In this document: piece after piece, positions 48,442 to 59,394 of the stretch
How the letters are laid out: each line of letters opens with the position of its first letter
Position numbering within the stretch: the stretch's first letter is position 1
Assembly (NCBI GenBank): GCA_028622995.1
Contig: JAJQJQ010000024.1
Location: 1,116,001 to 1,180,000 of the forward strand
Length of the DNA stretch: 64,000 nucleotides
Direction: 5' to 3'
From: Panagrolaimus kolymaensis
Lineage: Eukaryota > Nematoda > Chromadorea > Rhabditida > Panagrolaimidae
Translations under genes and position numbers: made by a program
Notes under the pieces: generated by a model
What the model was told of the DNA's origin: nothing
The model's database searches: none
What the model saw: the letters and a program-made list of their open reading frames with translations, nothing else

Positions 48442-49684
48442 ATGCATTGGTTTAAATTTTGTTTGATTTTTTGTTTAAATTTTTTGGGAATTATTGTTGA
48501 AAGCAAATTACAACTTCGTCGGCCAGCTTTGCGTAAGTGATCTATCTTTAAATGATTTAGAAAATCCCATGTGAGACTTCAAACTTTATTGAAATAAATT
48601 TTTTTCAAAATTTTTGCATTTTGAAATTTTAGTCTGTGGGGATTTACAATTTTTGACACTTTAAGCTTCCAATCAACAACAACAACTTTTGACATGCAAC
48701 ACTGTAAAATGCCGAGCTGATTATAAATGTATTATGACTCGAAATGAATGTAATGCTAAACCCCATGGACATAATCATGTTACACTCAAAGATTGTGAAT
48801 CCAAGCCTAAATGTGTTCCAAATAAAATTTGTAAACCTTGCGGATCTAATCAACATCGATCACGATGTTCAATATGCGAAAAAACTTGTGATAATTCAAC
48901 ACAAATTAAATGCAAAAACCAAAACCATGAAAATATTTGTAATCAAAAATCTAAATGTGTTTGTAATGATGGATTTTTAAGAAATCAAAAGGGTGAATGT
49001 GTTCCGGTTAAACAATGCCCAAAAAATCATCAACCTGGAACCAAGCCATCGACGACGACGACGAAAAAACCTAACGATGAAGATGGTCTAATTGTGATTC
49101 ATAAAAAAGAAAAGAAGGAACATTACGAACATCACGACCTTCTTAAAACAACAACAACAACTCCAAAAGCGAATAAACCTGGCGGCCGAGCCACAGATAA
49201 GCCAGAAGATGGTTTAATTATTGGTAAAGGAAAAGGAAATAAGGACCATGAAAGTGGCCCACATGGAACAAAAAAGCCAACGAGTAAAAAACCAGACAAT
49301 GATGGTCTAATTATTATCAAAGAAAAGCAAAATAATCATAAGCATGAACCGGCTGGACAAAAAGATGGTCCTAAACCTCCTCGAAAACCCACAAATCTTA
49401 AACCCAAGCCAATCAAGAAGCCCGGAAATAAGGACAATGATGGATTAATTATTATTCATGGAAAGGAAACCAAACACAGTCAAAATCCTTCAACGGACAA
49501 AGAAAATCCAAAGAAAAAACCTGTTGATGGCTTAATTGTTGTGAATGAAAAGAAAAACTCCCATCATGAAAATCACCAACCAAAAGATAATCAACAAACT
49601 CCTGAAAACAAAGATGATGGAGGGTTTGTAATTGTCAATAAAAAAGTTCGAACTGGAACTCATGAAACACAAAATTTGATGTAA
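48442..49684 (+). CDS. secreted TIL-domain cysteine-rich protein with a DGLIII repeat tail
   Basis: Exon 1 (48442-48532) encodes the signal peptide MHWFKFCLIFCLNFLGIIVES. Exon 2 (48666-49684, acceptor CTTTAAG) keeps the frame, total 369 aa. A first cysteine cluster (TCNTVKCRADYKC...NEC) is followed at about residues 90-148 by a ten-cysteine TIL (trypsin-inhibitor-like) pattern: CGSNQHRSRCSICEKTC, then spaced Cys to KCVCNDGFLRNQKGECV and QC. TIL domains usually inhibit serine proteases. The remaining about 220 residues are charged and Pro/Lys/His-rich, with six spaced copies of a motif like DGLIIIxxK (DGLIVIHKK, DGLIIGKGK, DGLIIIKEK, DGLIIIHGK, DGLIVVNEK, GGFVIVNKK). This tail is not part of the TIL family. 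Poly(A) signal AATAAA at 49719-49724. Confidence 0.8.
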
Positions 49685-49914
49685 CGAGCTTTATATGTTT
49701 TAAACTTTATTGAGGATAAATAAAAATGATTTATTTTGAACAATGTTAGGTACATTTTGTTTCCATAGTTAAATTTAACAATGCTATTAACGAAAGTAAA
49801 GGATTATATATATATATAAGGTATAAAGTTGAGGTTGTTAAAATATTATTCAATCAACATTCTAGGCAGTGTTGTTGTTGCCTTTAAATATATATATATA
49901 TAAAGTTTAGAGTT

Positions 49915-50081
49915 TCATTTATTTTCTTTGTTATCATCTTCAAATGCCCGTAATACACTTTCAAGTTCAGCGATTTCTCTAAAAAAATAAATTTGAAATT
50001 AGAATATTGCTAAATATATACGTTTTTTTTCTTTACTAACCTGGAAATATCACCTTGACTTTTATCGTCAGTATCACCCAT
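49915..50081 (-). CDS. two-exon acidic microprotein, family member 1 (34 aa)
   Basis: Exon 1 (50081-50041) encodes MGDTDDKSQGDIS. A 62-bp GTTAGT...TTTTTTAG intron interrupts an Arg codon in phase 2. Exon 2 (49978-49915) encodes EIAELESVLRAFEDDNKENK and a stop. The C-terminal E-x-x-x-L-x-x-V-L-x-A-F helix and DxxKEN end match the other members at 53.9, 56.3, 59.1 and 60.9 kb. AATAAA overlaps the last codons. A TTTCAG acceptor ends 24 bases before the ATG. It lacks the AAGGTGG-plus-TATA promoter of the others. No known family is recognised. The shared intron phase and motif, not length, are the evidence that it is a gene. Confidence 0.62.
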
Positions 50082-53000
50082 GATGAATGAATGCTAAATG
50101 AGATCCTGAAACGGAAAATTTGTAGATTCTTTAAAGTTATTATGTATTATGAAAAGAAATATCCGCAAAAATATGAATTTGATTATTAATAAGATATTTA
50201 GATATTTATAAACAAAATGGAAAGCATTTTTTTACTTTTGTCTTGGAAAACTTTTCATTTAAATTTGAAAAAAATAGAGCTTTCAAAATTTAAATGGAAA
50301 AAAAAGAGGAAGCGCCAAAAAAAAAATACATGCTTTTGCTGGACATAAAAAATCAATCACACTTTTGTGTTTTCTCTAATATTCTCTTTTTGCATAAAGC
50401 ATGGACTATGCCTCCACAAAAAATGAATTTAAAAAAACATCGAGTACATGAATAATCGCAAACAAAGTCTTCATTCTAAATTCTACCATGAACCAGAAAA
50501 ATAATTTTTTGAAGTTCATGGAATTCCAAGCGCGCAAGATTGAAAATATTTAAATAATGGCGGCAAAAGTAATTTTCCTTTTTTTGTTCTAATTTTTTGC
50601 AGAACACTACTCTCAAAGCCCACTTTTAGCGTCTTCACATGGACCAAAAAGAATTTTGTAATTTCAATACAAAATTCAGTCAAATTTATGTGTTTTATAG
50701 AAATTTACATACATAAACTAAAAAGCTTCTTCAAAACTTCAAATCATTTTGCATAGTAAAAAAGAGTGTCAAACTTTTTTTTATGCTTATTTATATATTT
50801 AATCCAAGTTTTTTTTTCTGAGTAAATAACAAAAAGAATCAAAAATCACTACTTTCAAACAAAAAAAGAGATATGTATTTTTTCTAAAAATAATTTTGTT
50901 TTTCTTTTTCTTTTTTTTTTTGCGCCATCTTTTATCTTTGAACTTTTTTGTTATATAAAAAAATTTAAATCGAACACAATAAAAAAAAGCTTTTTTCTTT
51001 ATTTTATTTGTTGCAGAAAAATGATATTTCATTTTTGACAGACGCAATTTTATAAAAGAGGTCGGTCAAAACAAATACATATAATTTGATATTTTTTTAC
51101 ACTTTATTTTTTTGCAAGCACTTTACAAGTATTATTTACAAATCAAAATACGCGCAGATTGTTTGAATACAAAAGCAGCAAAGATCACGATTGGAAGACT
51201 TATGTTAAAGTAAAAAAAATTTTTTTGCACTAAAAAATGAAACTATAAACAACGAGAAAAAAAGTAGCCTCAAGTCCTAAATTTTTTAAGTCGCGAAAAC
51301 AAAATCTCAATCATAATTTAAAATAGCCCAGAAAATATTTAAATCAGTGGAAAGTTAATTCGAGTTTAGTTATATTTTTTTATCCTTAATTAAAGTGAGT
51401 CACTCACTCCATTTAATGCGGCTCCATTCTCGCTCACTTTTATTTGTGGTAAATAGCATTAATTTTATTTTTCGGAGAAATTATACACAAAAAAAAGATA
51501 ACAATTTATTTTAGCAATTGTCAATTTAATTCTTTCTTTTTGTTTTGTTTTTGCTGCTTTCTTATCAATAATTTAAAGAAGTTCAAAAATTAATTTTTCA
51601 AGTAAAGGATTGGTCAAATAAATTTACAATAGAAAAATGTATGTATTTTTAAAATAGTTAAAGTTGACTACATTTTTAGGTAAATATTAAATAATTGATT
51701 TCTTAATTAGATGTGTGTCACTATTTACAATGTTTTATAAAAATTAATTTAAAATAATAAATCCTTAATTGCAGCGCGATTTAAGAAAGTCTTACGTCGT
51801 GATTCGCAACGAAAAAAGGTTTCGATCGAAATTAAGAACTAAAGGACAAGACACTAATAAACTATTTTGCTTAAAATCATTGAAAACACACTTTATAATT
51901 TTTTGTTTTGTTAAAACAACACAACTGAAATATGTTTTTATATGACACAACTGATTATTAGCTAGCTTCCTTGCAAAAAGTGCATTCAAATAAATATTAT
52001 CAGAAAAAAATAAAAAAGGCAGCTTTGATGATTTTTCTTTTTCGTTAACGATGTATTATCTTTTTATTTCCGGTGAATATTTTTTTGGCTAGATTCTCAA
52101 AGAACACTAGTTATTTATTTGTTGTTTTGTTTATTTGTTGGACGCAAACGGTAAAAATGCAAACAAACATTCGCAAAATATAAAAGTATTGTTGAAACAA
52201 TGATCAGTTTCAATATTCTCAAAATAATTTAAATGGAAATTTGTTACTCAAAAAAAGTATGTTGATCGTTTCCGATGGCAATAAAATCACTGAAAAAAAT
52301 GATAGAGACATTGTTTTTAGTTTGTTTGGCTTTGGTTAAAAGAAAATACTTTTTTTCTGCAAAAAAATGATATGGGTTTTTTTAATTAAGCTGAATCATC
52401 CAATGTGATATGTTTTTGGAAAAAATAAGTGGGAAGACAGAAAAATTTTGAACGAGACAAAATCAAAATAAGAAAAGAACTACGAATTAAAAAGTCAGCC
52501 AAATACGAGAAAAAAAAATTTACCGAAAAAAAATAACTAAAATTAATAAGTCGCACTCAACCAAACCCTGTTGTTGAGTCAGAGGAACTAATAAAAAAAA
52601 TCTTGACCAATACTTAAAAATATCTAAGAATGTTATACTTACTCTTTACCTTGCTTTTATTTTTTATTTTTTGATTGAGTAATGACGATTAAAAAATTCT
52701 TTTTTAAATGAGAACGCAAAAAACAAACAAAACAAACAAAAAAAATTTTTTTTAATTTCTAAACATTCCTAAAAAAATTGACTCAACTTTTTCTTTTCTT
52801 TTATTTTTGTTGTTAAGAAATCATAAACTTTTTTTGGTTTTTATGTATTTTTCACAAATAAGCAAACAAACAAAATTATTTGTTTCTAAGAAATTTTTTG
52901 GTACGGTAAAAGTAAAAAAAATAAGTTCTAAAAACAGTCAGCTTTTTTTTTCTTCTTAAAAATATTTTTAATGGAATTCACGCGAGAAAAAAAGTAGACT

Positions 53001-53845
53001 GGCAGAGAAAAAAAAAATGGGAAAATACGGAACTTTGTTTTTTAGATAACAGAAAAAAAGATGACAGCATTTTTTTCTTCTGAAAATTGGTATCGCCACA
53101 GTATTGGAATCTTTTTTCTATAGTGTAATATTTATTTTTTTGGCTTCATTTATACCGCAAAAAAAAAATTACCCGATTTTTTATTTTGACGAAAAATACT
53201 TTTGTAAGCTTTTTTGATCTCTAATTTTAGCTTTAAAAAAACACAAATATTTTGTACTCAATCGTTTTTTTCTTACCGAACATTTATTATCTTACAAAAA
53301 ATGGTTCCCGTTGATTGATAAAGAAAAAAAAAGGCAAAAATGAGTGCAGCAACAAATTTTTTTTGTGACGCTTTTTTGTTCATTCACTTTTTCAGCATCA
53401 AATTGCAAACACATACATAAAAAGGTATTGTCTAATAATGTATGTATGTTTGTTTTAAAATAACCACAAAAGCAAGAAAAATATTAAAATGCAAACAAAC
53501 TACAATAATTTTAACAGGATGTATTAGGTATTTGCAAATTTAAATATGTATAGTGAATATGCAAAGAAATTATGGCTTTGACCTTTGAGTTACTATATTA
53601 TATTTATATGTTAAGACATTGTGCTGCAAATAAAAATCATTGTTTTATATTTGCTATCTCAAATTTTTTTATTTAAGTGTGTTTGTTAAAATCCCAAAAA
53701 TTTTTTTGCGGTTTTGTTAATTATGCAAATTTTATAACAAAATTTTTAAAGAATATATGTTTATTTAACAAAAAAAACATTTAGCAAATTTCACAAAAAA
53801 AAATTCATAAATTATATTTGTAACAAAAATAATAATATTTGTTTT
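50082..53845. other. AT-rich intergenic stretch, nothing recognised
   Basis: A/T tracts and CAAACAAA-type microsatellites fill this stretch. Open frames are short and low in complexity. A TATA-like TTTTATAAAATTG occurs near 51047 on the minus strand, but without the AAGGTGG box or a matching microgene downstream. Confidence 0.45.
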
Positions 53846-54079
53846 TTATTCGAAAGCTTTGAGGATCGAATCTAATTCTGCGGCTTCTTTTTCCTTTCTT
53901 TCAACCTCTTCTTTAAGTCTCCTTAAACTATAATTCTTTAATTTTAGGGTCGAGAAATTTTTTCTTCTAAAACCTTACCTTTCATTTTCCTCTTTTTCTT
54001 TTTCTTCTCTTTCTTTCTCTTCTTTTTCTTTTCTTTCTTGTTCTTCTTTTTCTCTATCATCTTCAGGAAGATCAGACAT
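53846..54079 (-). CDS. two-exon microprotein, family member 2 (60 aa, Glu/Lys-rich)
   Basis: Exon 1 (54079-53979) encodes MSDLPEDDREKEEQ followed by a Glu/Lys/Arg run. A 51-bp GTAAGG...TTATAG intron interrupts the codon in phase 2. Exon 2 (53927-53846) ends in KEAAELDSILKAFE and TAA; AATAAA overlaps the stop codon. The charged middle part should be a long single helix. Upstream on the same strand a TATAAAAAAG box (54170-54162) lies about 85 bp before the ATG and an AAAGGTGGAGC box at 54199-54188. The same arrangement precedes members 3-5. Function unknown. Confidence 0.72.
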
Positions 54080-54161
54080 AGTTAGTTCTTGGCAGGGAAA
54101 TACAATATACGAATAAAATAAATTGAAAACAAAAAGACCACAACTTTATTTTTCGATGCGC

Positions 54162-54199
54162 TTTTTTATACGGTTAAATATTATTTAGCTCCACCTTTT
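54162..54199 (-). promoter_or_regulatory. AAGGTGG box plus TATA box, microgene 2
   Basis: On the minus strand AAAGGTGGAGCTA (54199-54187) is followed after about 18 bp by TATAAAAAAG (54170-54162), about 85 bp upstream of the ATG. The same pair occurs before microgenes 3 and 5, and with wider spacing before microgene 4. Confidence 0.65.
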
Positions 54200-54422
54200 A
54201 CATTGTTTTACTTTGGTTTTTATTTTTTTTTCAGCACAATATTTCTGGACAAATAACAAAAAATACCTTTAAAGTATGGGTATTTTTAGGAATTTTTTCT
54301 CTTCCATACGCTTACCCTTATTTTTTTTTTTTGTTATTGTTGTTGGTCAACATAGTCTTATCGATGGTTTTTTAAAAGAATAAAAATGTAAAAAATACCC
54401 AAAAAAATGTATTAGTAACAAC

Positions 54423-55734
54423 CAGCGCTGGCGGTTTTCGGTTTTTCGGTTCGGTTTTCGGTGCATTTTCGGTTCGGTTTTCGGTGAACCGAACCGAACC
54501 GAAAATCGAAAACCGAAGTATCCCGGTCAGGGATGAGCGGAATTCCGCTTCCGTTTCCGTTTCCGCGGAATTCCGTAGTTTTTTTGCTTCCGTTTCCGTT
54601 TCCGCTTCCGTAAAAAAATATTTAAATTTCCGTTTCCGTTTCCGCTTCCGCTGTAAAAATAGCGGAAATCTTAAACGGAAGTGCTTTATTTTTTCACAGA
54701 AAAATTACAGAAAACTTCACCTTTTGGTGTGAATTTTTTTATTTACCAACTTTTTTATACCTAATTTTTATACTTACACGGTTTAAATGTTGCTAAAAAA
54801 GCCGCAAACATGCTTGTTTGAGTGTTAATTGTTATCAATTATTATTCATTGAAGTCAAAAAACTTCGAAAATCTCTTTCATTCAAATTAATCAGAAATAA
54901 TTAACCAATATCTCATAAGCATTCAAAGAGCAACCACATGTATATTTTTCGTTTCTATGATACATTGCAAATAGGAGTGAGCATAAAACTATACTAATTA
55001 CAATAACATGATATCAAAAAGTTTAAAAACATTTGTGAATTTTTTATTAAAAGCTTTTAGCCTATTCATTTTAACTAAAAGTTAAATTTTTTTAAAGAGA
55101 AAACAATATATTAAACTCTTAGCATTAAGAAGTCAATTTCAAAAGAAAAATTTTAGAAAGCAAATTTTAAAAAATAAAAAAATTTCCGCTTCCGTTTCCG
55201 TTTCAGCGGAATTCCTCCCTTTTTTCACTTCCGTTTCCGTTTCCGCTTCCGTAGAAAATAATTTATATTTCCGCTTCCGTTTCCGCTTTTACGGAACTGC
55301 CTCTGTTCCGTTTCCGCTTCCTTCCGTTTAAGGAATAGTCACTTCCGCTCATCCCTGATCCCGGTTTTCGGTTCAAACCGATAAACCGAAAACCGAGAAA
55401 CTTCGGTTTCGGTTCGGTGCACCGATTCGAACCGAATAAACCGAATTCGTTTTTCATAGAAAAATGTATCTAGTTGTTATCCAAAGTGTTAGCAAACATG
55501 CTAATAATGCATAAAAAGGCATTATTTAAGCAATACCTAATATTTTATCCCAAAAAATAACGATTTTGAATTTCAAACCGAACCGAAAACCGAAAAATTT
55601 TATAAACCGAAAAACCGAAAATCGAGGATTTCGGTTTTCGATTTAAACCGAAAAACCGAAAACCGATAAGCTTCGGTTTCTGTTCGGTTAACCGAAACCG
55701 CAAACCGAAGGATTTCGGTAAACCGCCAGCGCTG
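54423..55734. mobile_element. hAT-type MITE with CCGAAAACCGAA arms (outer element)
   Basis: The terminal inverted repeats are CAGCGCTGGCGGTTT...AAACCGCCAGCGCTG with a perfect 8-bp target duplication GTAACAAC (54415-54422 and 55735-55742). The arms are runs of GGTTTTCGGTTCGG and the complement. It has been split by a second element (54528-55357), and its unsplit length is about 474 bp. Frames across it are simple-sequence only. Confidence 0.88.
54528..55357. mobile_element. hAT-type MITE with CCGTTTCCG arms, nested in the outer element
   Basis: The terminal inverted repeats are CAGGGATGAGCGGAA...TTCCGCTCATCCCTG with a perfect 8-bp target duplication ATCCCGGT (54520-54527 and 55358-55365) made from the outer element's own sequence. 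Arms are tandem TTCCGTTTCCG units, around an A/T core with no transposase ORF. The nesting fixes the relative ages. Confidence 0.9.
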
Positions 55735-55742
55735 GTAACAAC

Positions 55743-56260
55743 AGTGGTCTTTATTAAGTTTTAGTATGAATCATCAAAAACTTGCTTGTAGCAATTTTTA
55801 CTCACTAAAAATAATGAAAGTAAAAAATTTAAAAAACTTTAAAGGAATTTGTGATGATAGATCAAACTAACAAAAAATTAAAAATGTGAATGAAGCATCT
55901 TTCTTTGTTTCCGGCAAAAATTAAAAATTTATTATATTTTTTTAAAGACAATCTTCAACTGTTTATAATTTTATACGTTGTTTCCGAATGTGTGTATTAT
56001 GCAATGTTATTCTTCCATTTTGAGACAACTTATTTATTTAAGAAAAAATTAACCAAGAAAATGACAAAGGGATTATTAATGTTTTCCATAATTTATAGCT
56101 CGTAGATAGAATGTTGTTAGAACTTATAAGTTTCAATGAAAGCCAATGCTTGGAAAATTGGAATTATCTTTATAAAAAAATTAAAGAAAACGATAATTTA
56201 TTTTTGCGTTACTATACATACATATCTAACATTTTTAAAAAATAATTACAATTTTTTTAG
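55743..56260. other. intergenic, nothing recognised
   Basis: An AT-rich stretch between the nested MITEs and microgene 3. The frame at 55890-56105 is hydrophobic but low in complexity and has no supporting splice or family signal. Confidence 0.4.
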
Positions 56261-56533
56261 TTAACGCTGATTTTCTTTGTCTTCTTCATTTTTGCGATTG
56301 AATGCATCCAAAATAGCTTGAATTGCAGCGGCTTCTCTAGCGTCTCTATCGCGTCTATAAATAATTTTATTAAATATTTTTTTAAAGAATTTAGATGTTT
56401 TAAAAAAAAAAATTTACAGCTCATTTTCTTCACGCTCTCTCTTTGCCCTTTCTCGTTCATCATTTTCTCTTCGTTCCCGTTCTTCGTTTTCTTTCCGTTC
56501 CATTTCAATAACATCATCAGGAAGATTACACAT
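56261..56533 (-). CDS. two-exon microprotein, family member 3 (69 aa)
   Basis: Exon 1 (56533-56418) encodes MCNLPDDVIEMERKENEER and an Arg/Glu-rich helix. A 63-bp GTAAAT...TTATAG intron sits in phase 2. Exon 2 (56354-56261) encodes RDRDAREAAAIQAILDAFN and ends in DKENQR and TAA. It pairs best with members 1 (DxxKEN end) and 2 (LP-acidic start, charged middle). Promoter: TATAAAT (56617-56611) about 80 bp before the ATG and AAAGGTGGAGTT (56642-56631) just upstream. Without the intron the frame stops after ENEL, so splicing is needed to add the conserved motif. Confidence 0.72.
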
Positions 56534-56610
56534 GGTTGTTGTTGGATGGATAATCAAAATACACAAATGAAAAATTGATGGGAGAATACTTCCTTCAAAT
56601 TTGAGGTTGC

Positions 56611-56644
56611 ATTTATATGAATTTGAATATAACTCCACCTTTTT
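56611..56644 (-). promoter_or_regulatory. AAGGTGG box plus TATA box, microgene 3
   Basis: On the minus strand AAAAAGGTGGAGTT (56644-56631) is followed after 13 bp by TATAAAT (56617-56611). Confidence 0.65.
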
Positions 56645-57786
56645 TGTCTACATTTTCCTCGAAGTTATATTACAGAGGAATATGGTATTTTTTATTTTCG
56701 CAGCATAAAAATTTCTTGATAGAAAATGTACGGGTATAGCAATTTTTTGTGGTAAATAATAAAGCTTCGGTACACGTACGAGGACAAGTGAAATTTCTTT
56801 GTTATCAGTTTCCTTACTTTTTTTTGCAAAAAAATCACAAAAAATAATAGACACAAAAATTACAACTAACTTCCATGATTTTATACAGAATCAATTTGAT
56901 TGTGCTCTTTTTTATTTTCAGAGCAATTTTTCTGTAAAAACAAAATGCCTTCAATCGTCGTCGTCGTACGCGTATTCCGTCTTCTAGCCGCCTATCAATG
57001 AAATTATTCAAAGAACGAATTTTTATCAGTATTTTTTTGTTTTGACCAAAAAAAGATGGAAAATAAGGAGAAAGATAAACTTTTTCACAAAAAATATCAT
57101 TAATCAAGTAACCTCTGCGACCTTTATTTGATTTCGTAAATGAATCATAAAACTATTTGTAGCATTTTTTTAGTTTTTGAGGAATGTTAAAGTTTAAAAA
57201 AAATTAAAAAATTTTGTAAAATTTTTATGAAAGCGAGGGAAGAATTAAAAATGTGACTCACCTTTTTTTAGTAAAAATTAAAAATTCATAATGTCTTTCT
57301 TCTGACTGTATTTTTTTTGTTGCAAAAAAACATAAAAATGTTTGATAAATAAACTTTTGATATATAAAAAAAACAGATATTTGATTTTTTGAAGCAAAGA
57401 ATAAAAATAAAACATATTTTTTAATGCCACATAATTTTAATTAATAACTCGAAATCCAAAATCTATCAAAGACTGACTTTCAAAAATATGTATATCAAAA
57501 ATTTACCGAAACAAAAAGCAAAATGTCATCGGCCATCCATTATTATTACATATTCATTCCAAGAAAAACAGGTGTAAAAAAATATGCATGTTCAATTTTT
57601 TTATATTATTTATTTCTAATAACTAAAAAATTTATTCACCTGCAAATTTCAAAAACCATATTTTCTTCTGTTTTTTTTTTACCAGTTTTCTTTTATCAAA
57701 ATTGAGAAATAATAAAACCATTTCCCAAGAAATAAATAAATATTAACACTTTTTCTGGGACATTTTTCAAATCAATAAAATTTTTT
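56645..57786. other. intergenic, nothing recognised
   Basis: AT-rich DNA separates microgene 3 from the chemoreceptor gene. A frame at 57523-57705 starts with ATG but is hydrophobic, low in complexity and without family signature. A small GC-richer patch (GTCGTCGTCG) lies near 56956. Confidence 0.4.
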
Positions 57787-58827
57787 ATGCCTAATCTTTC
57801 TTTTTCATTAGTAACTGAGCCATCTCCAAATTTATTGATATTTTATTATTATTATTCATTTTTCACTTTAATTTCAAGTTGGTGCATTGCTCCTTTTTTA
57901 TTTTATGCAATTTTTACTAAATCTAAAAATCTTGGAAAATTTAAATGGTTAATATTTAATTATTCTTTTTGGAGTTTATGTATTTCATCTTTGCTTGGAT
58001 TAACAAAACCTTTAATTCTTTTACCTGCGATCGCGGGATTTCAATATGGAATATTTAGAAATTTTGGAGATTTTTATATTACAATTTTGGAAATGATATC
58101 TTTTTTGGTATTTAGTGGAAATTGTTTTTTTGGTTTATGTTCAACTTTAGCATATCGATATTTGCTGGTATTTCCAACCACAAAATTAATTAATTGGTTT
58201 ACAATAAAAAAAGCTATAGTTTTAACTATTTTTTTACCAAGCATACCATATATTTTAATTATAACAATTTTTCTTCAAATTTCTGATATATCTCCTGAAA
58301 ATATTCAAAAATGGGGAATCGAATATGGTGAAATTTTAGAAAAATATTTTATTGAAGAGCAAACTTTATTTGTCGCTCCTTATCAATCCATAAATATTCC
58401 AACCAAAGTTTCGCTATTCTTTTTAATTTTGGGATATTCTTTGCTCATTTTTATTTTAATTTTTCTTCGAAATCAAATAAAAAAATATAAAACTAAAACC
58501 AAACTTCTTTCAAAAACAAGCAAAAGTTTAATTTTATCTTCGTTGGCCCAAATTATTTTAACTTGCACATTTTTTTTAACTCCATGCACTTTATTTTTTT
58601 TGATTGTGGCCTTTCAAATTCCTCAAACCGCGTCAATTACAATTATATTATTTTGTATTTTATCCACTTATTGTTTAGTGGATTTTATTTCAACTCTTTA
58701 TTTTATAACGCCATATCGAAAATATATTTATGGATTATTTTGGAAAACTCCTCCTAATCGAATTTCGAATGTTTCTGTGTTTCAAAAGAGCAGCAATAAT
58801 CGGGGATCATTATTGTCAAATATGTAA
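57787..58827 (+). CDS. intronless seven-helix chemoreceptor, nematode Srh/Str-type
   Basis: A single open frame of 346 aa has seven hydrophobic helices separated by short loops. Srh/Str-type receptors are G-protein-coupled receptors, usually in chemosensory neurons. Visible signatures are an intracellular KTKTKLLSKTSKSLILSSLAQ segment before helix 6 (compare K-T-x-x-x-Q in the family), the Pro in FFLTPCTLFFL, and the C-terminal ITPYRKYIYGLFW, the PYR motif of the superfamily. Length agrees with the usual 320-350 aa. Chemoreceptor genes in nematodes normally carry several introns, so the intronless structure is unusual and could reflect retroposition or intron loss. AATAAA follows at about 58927. 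Assignment within the superfamily is tentative. Confidence 0.85.
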   Translation: MPNLSFSLVTEPSPNLLIFYYYYSFFTLISSWCIAPFLFYAIFTKSKNLGKFKWLIFNYSFWSLCISSLLGLTKPLILLPAIAGFQYGIFRNFGDFYITILEMISFLVFSGNCFFGLCSTLAYRYLLVFPTTKLINWFTIKKAIVLTIFLPSIPYILIITIFLQISDISPENIQKWGIEYGEILEKYFIEEQTLFVAPYQSINIPTKVSLFFLILGYSLLIFILIFLRNQIKKYKTKTKLLSKTSKSLILSSLAQIILTCTFFLTPCTLFFLIVAFQIPQTASITIILFCILSTYCLVDFISTLYFITPYRKYIYGLFWKTPPNRISNVSVFQKSSNNRGSLLSNM

Positions 58828-59063
58828 AAAAAAGCAACAACAACAAAAAAAAGATTTTTTTATTTTTATAAAACTTATTTATTTTATTTTTTGAAGAGTT
58901 TTAAGTAAAAAAATAAATTTTGTACAATAAATTCAAGGTTATTTAATTAATTAATTTACTACGGCAAAGAAAATGATAGAAACTTTATAAAAGTTTTATT
59001 AATTGAAAGATCATTGGGACAAATACTGAGGATGATTTGAGAAAATTCATTGAAGGTACATAG

Positions 59064-59231
59064 TTAAGAAGTGAGTGCAGCAAGAACTTGTTCATATGCT
59101 CGTTTTTCCCTTAAAAAAAACAATGAAAGTTTATTCAATCAAAAAAAAAAGATTTGTTTTATGTTAATTTACCGTTCGAGTTGTTCATTGATTCGGCAAG
59201 CTTCAGCATAATCATCAAGTTCGTAAGGCAT
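59064..59231 (-). CDS. two-exon microprotein, family member 4 (34 aa)
   Basis: Exon 1 (59231-59173) encodes MPYELDDYAEACRINEQLE. A 63-bp GTAAAT...TTTTAAG intron splits an Arg codon in phase 2, as in members 1 and 2. Exon 2 (59109-59064) encodes EKRAYEQVLAALTS and TAA. The terminal Y-x-x-V-L-x-A-L matches the family motif. A TATAAAAG box (59320-59313) lies about 82 bp before the ATG. An AAAGGTGGTGCTA box lies at 59391-59379, further upstream than in the other members. Confidence 0.66.
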
Positions 59232-59312
59232 GATTGGAAGTATTAAGAAAAAAATAAATTAATAGAAGAAATGAGTTTTCAAAGTGAAGTGTTTCAAACT
59301 AATTTCAAAGTT

Positions 59313-59394
59313 CTTTTATATTCATTTGTTTGCTGCTAGGGTTGTTGATTCAAAAATATGGTTGGAACAAAAAGCATTAGCACCACCTTTTTTT
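59313..59394 (-). promoter_or_regulatory. AAGGTGG box and TATA box, microgene 4
   Basis: On the minus strand AAAAAAAGGTGGTGCT (59394-59379) and TATAAAAG (59320-59313) are separated by about 58 bp, wider than in the other microgenes. Confidence 0.55.

Noticed and set aside
54484..55457. ORFs of 82 and 64 aa rich in Arg/Phe/Ser
   Set aside because: Translations of the CCGTTTCCG and CCGAAAACCGAA arms of nested MITEs.
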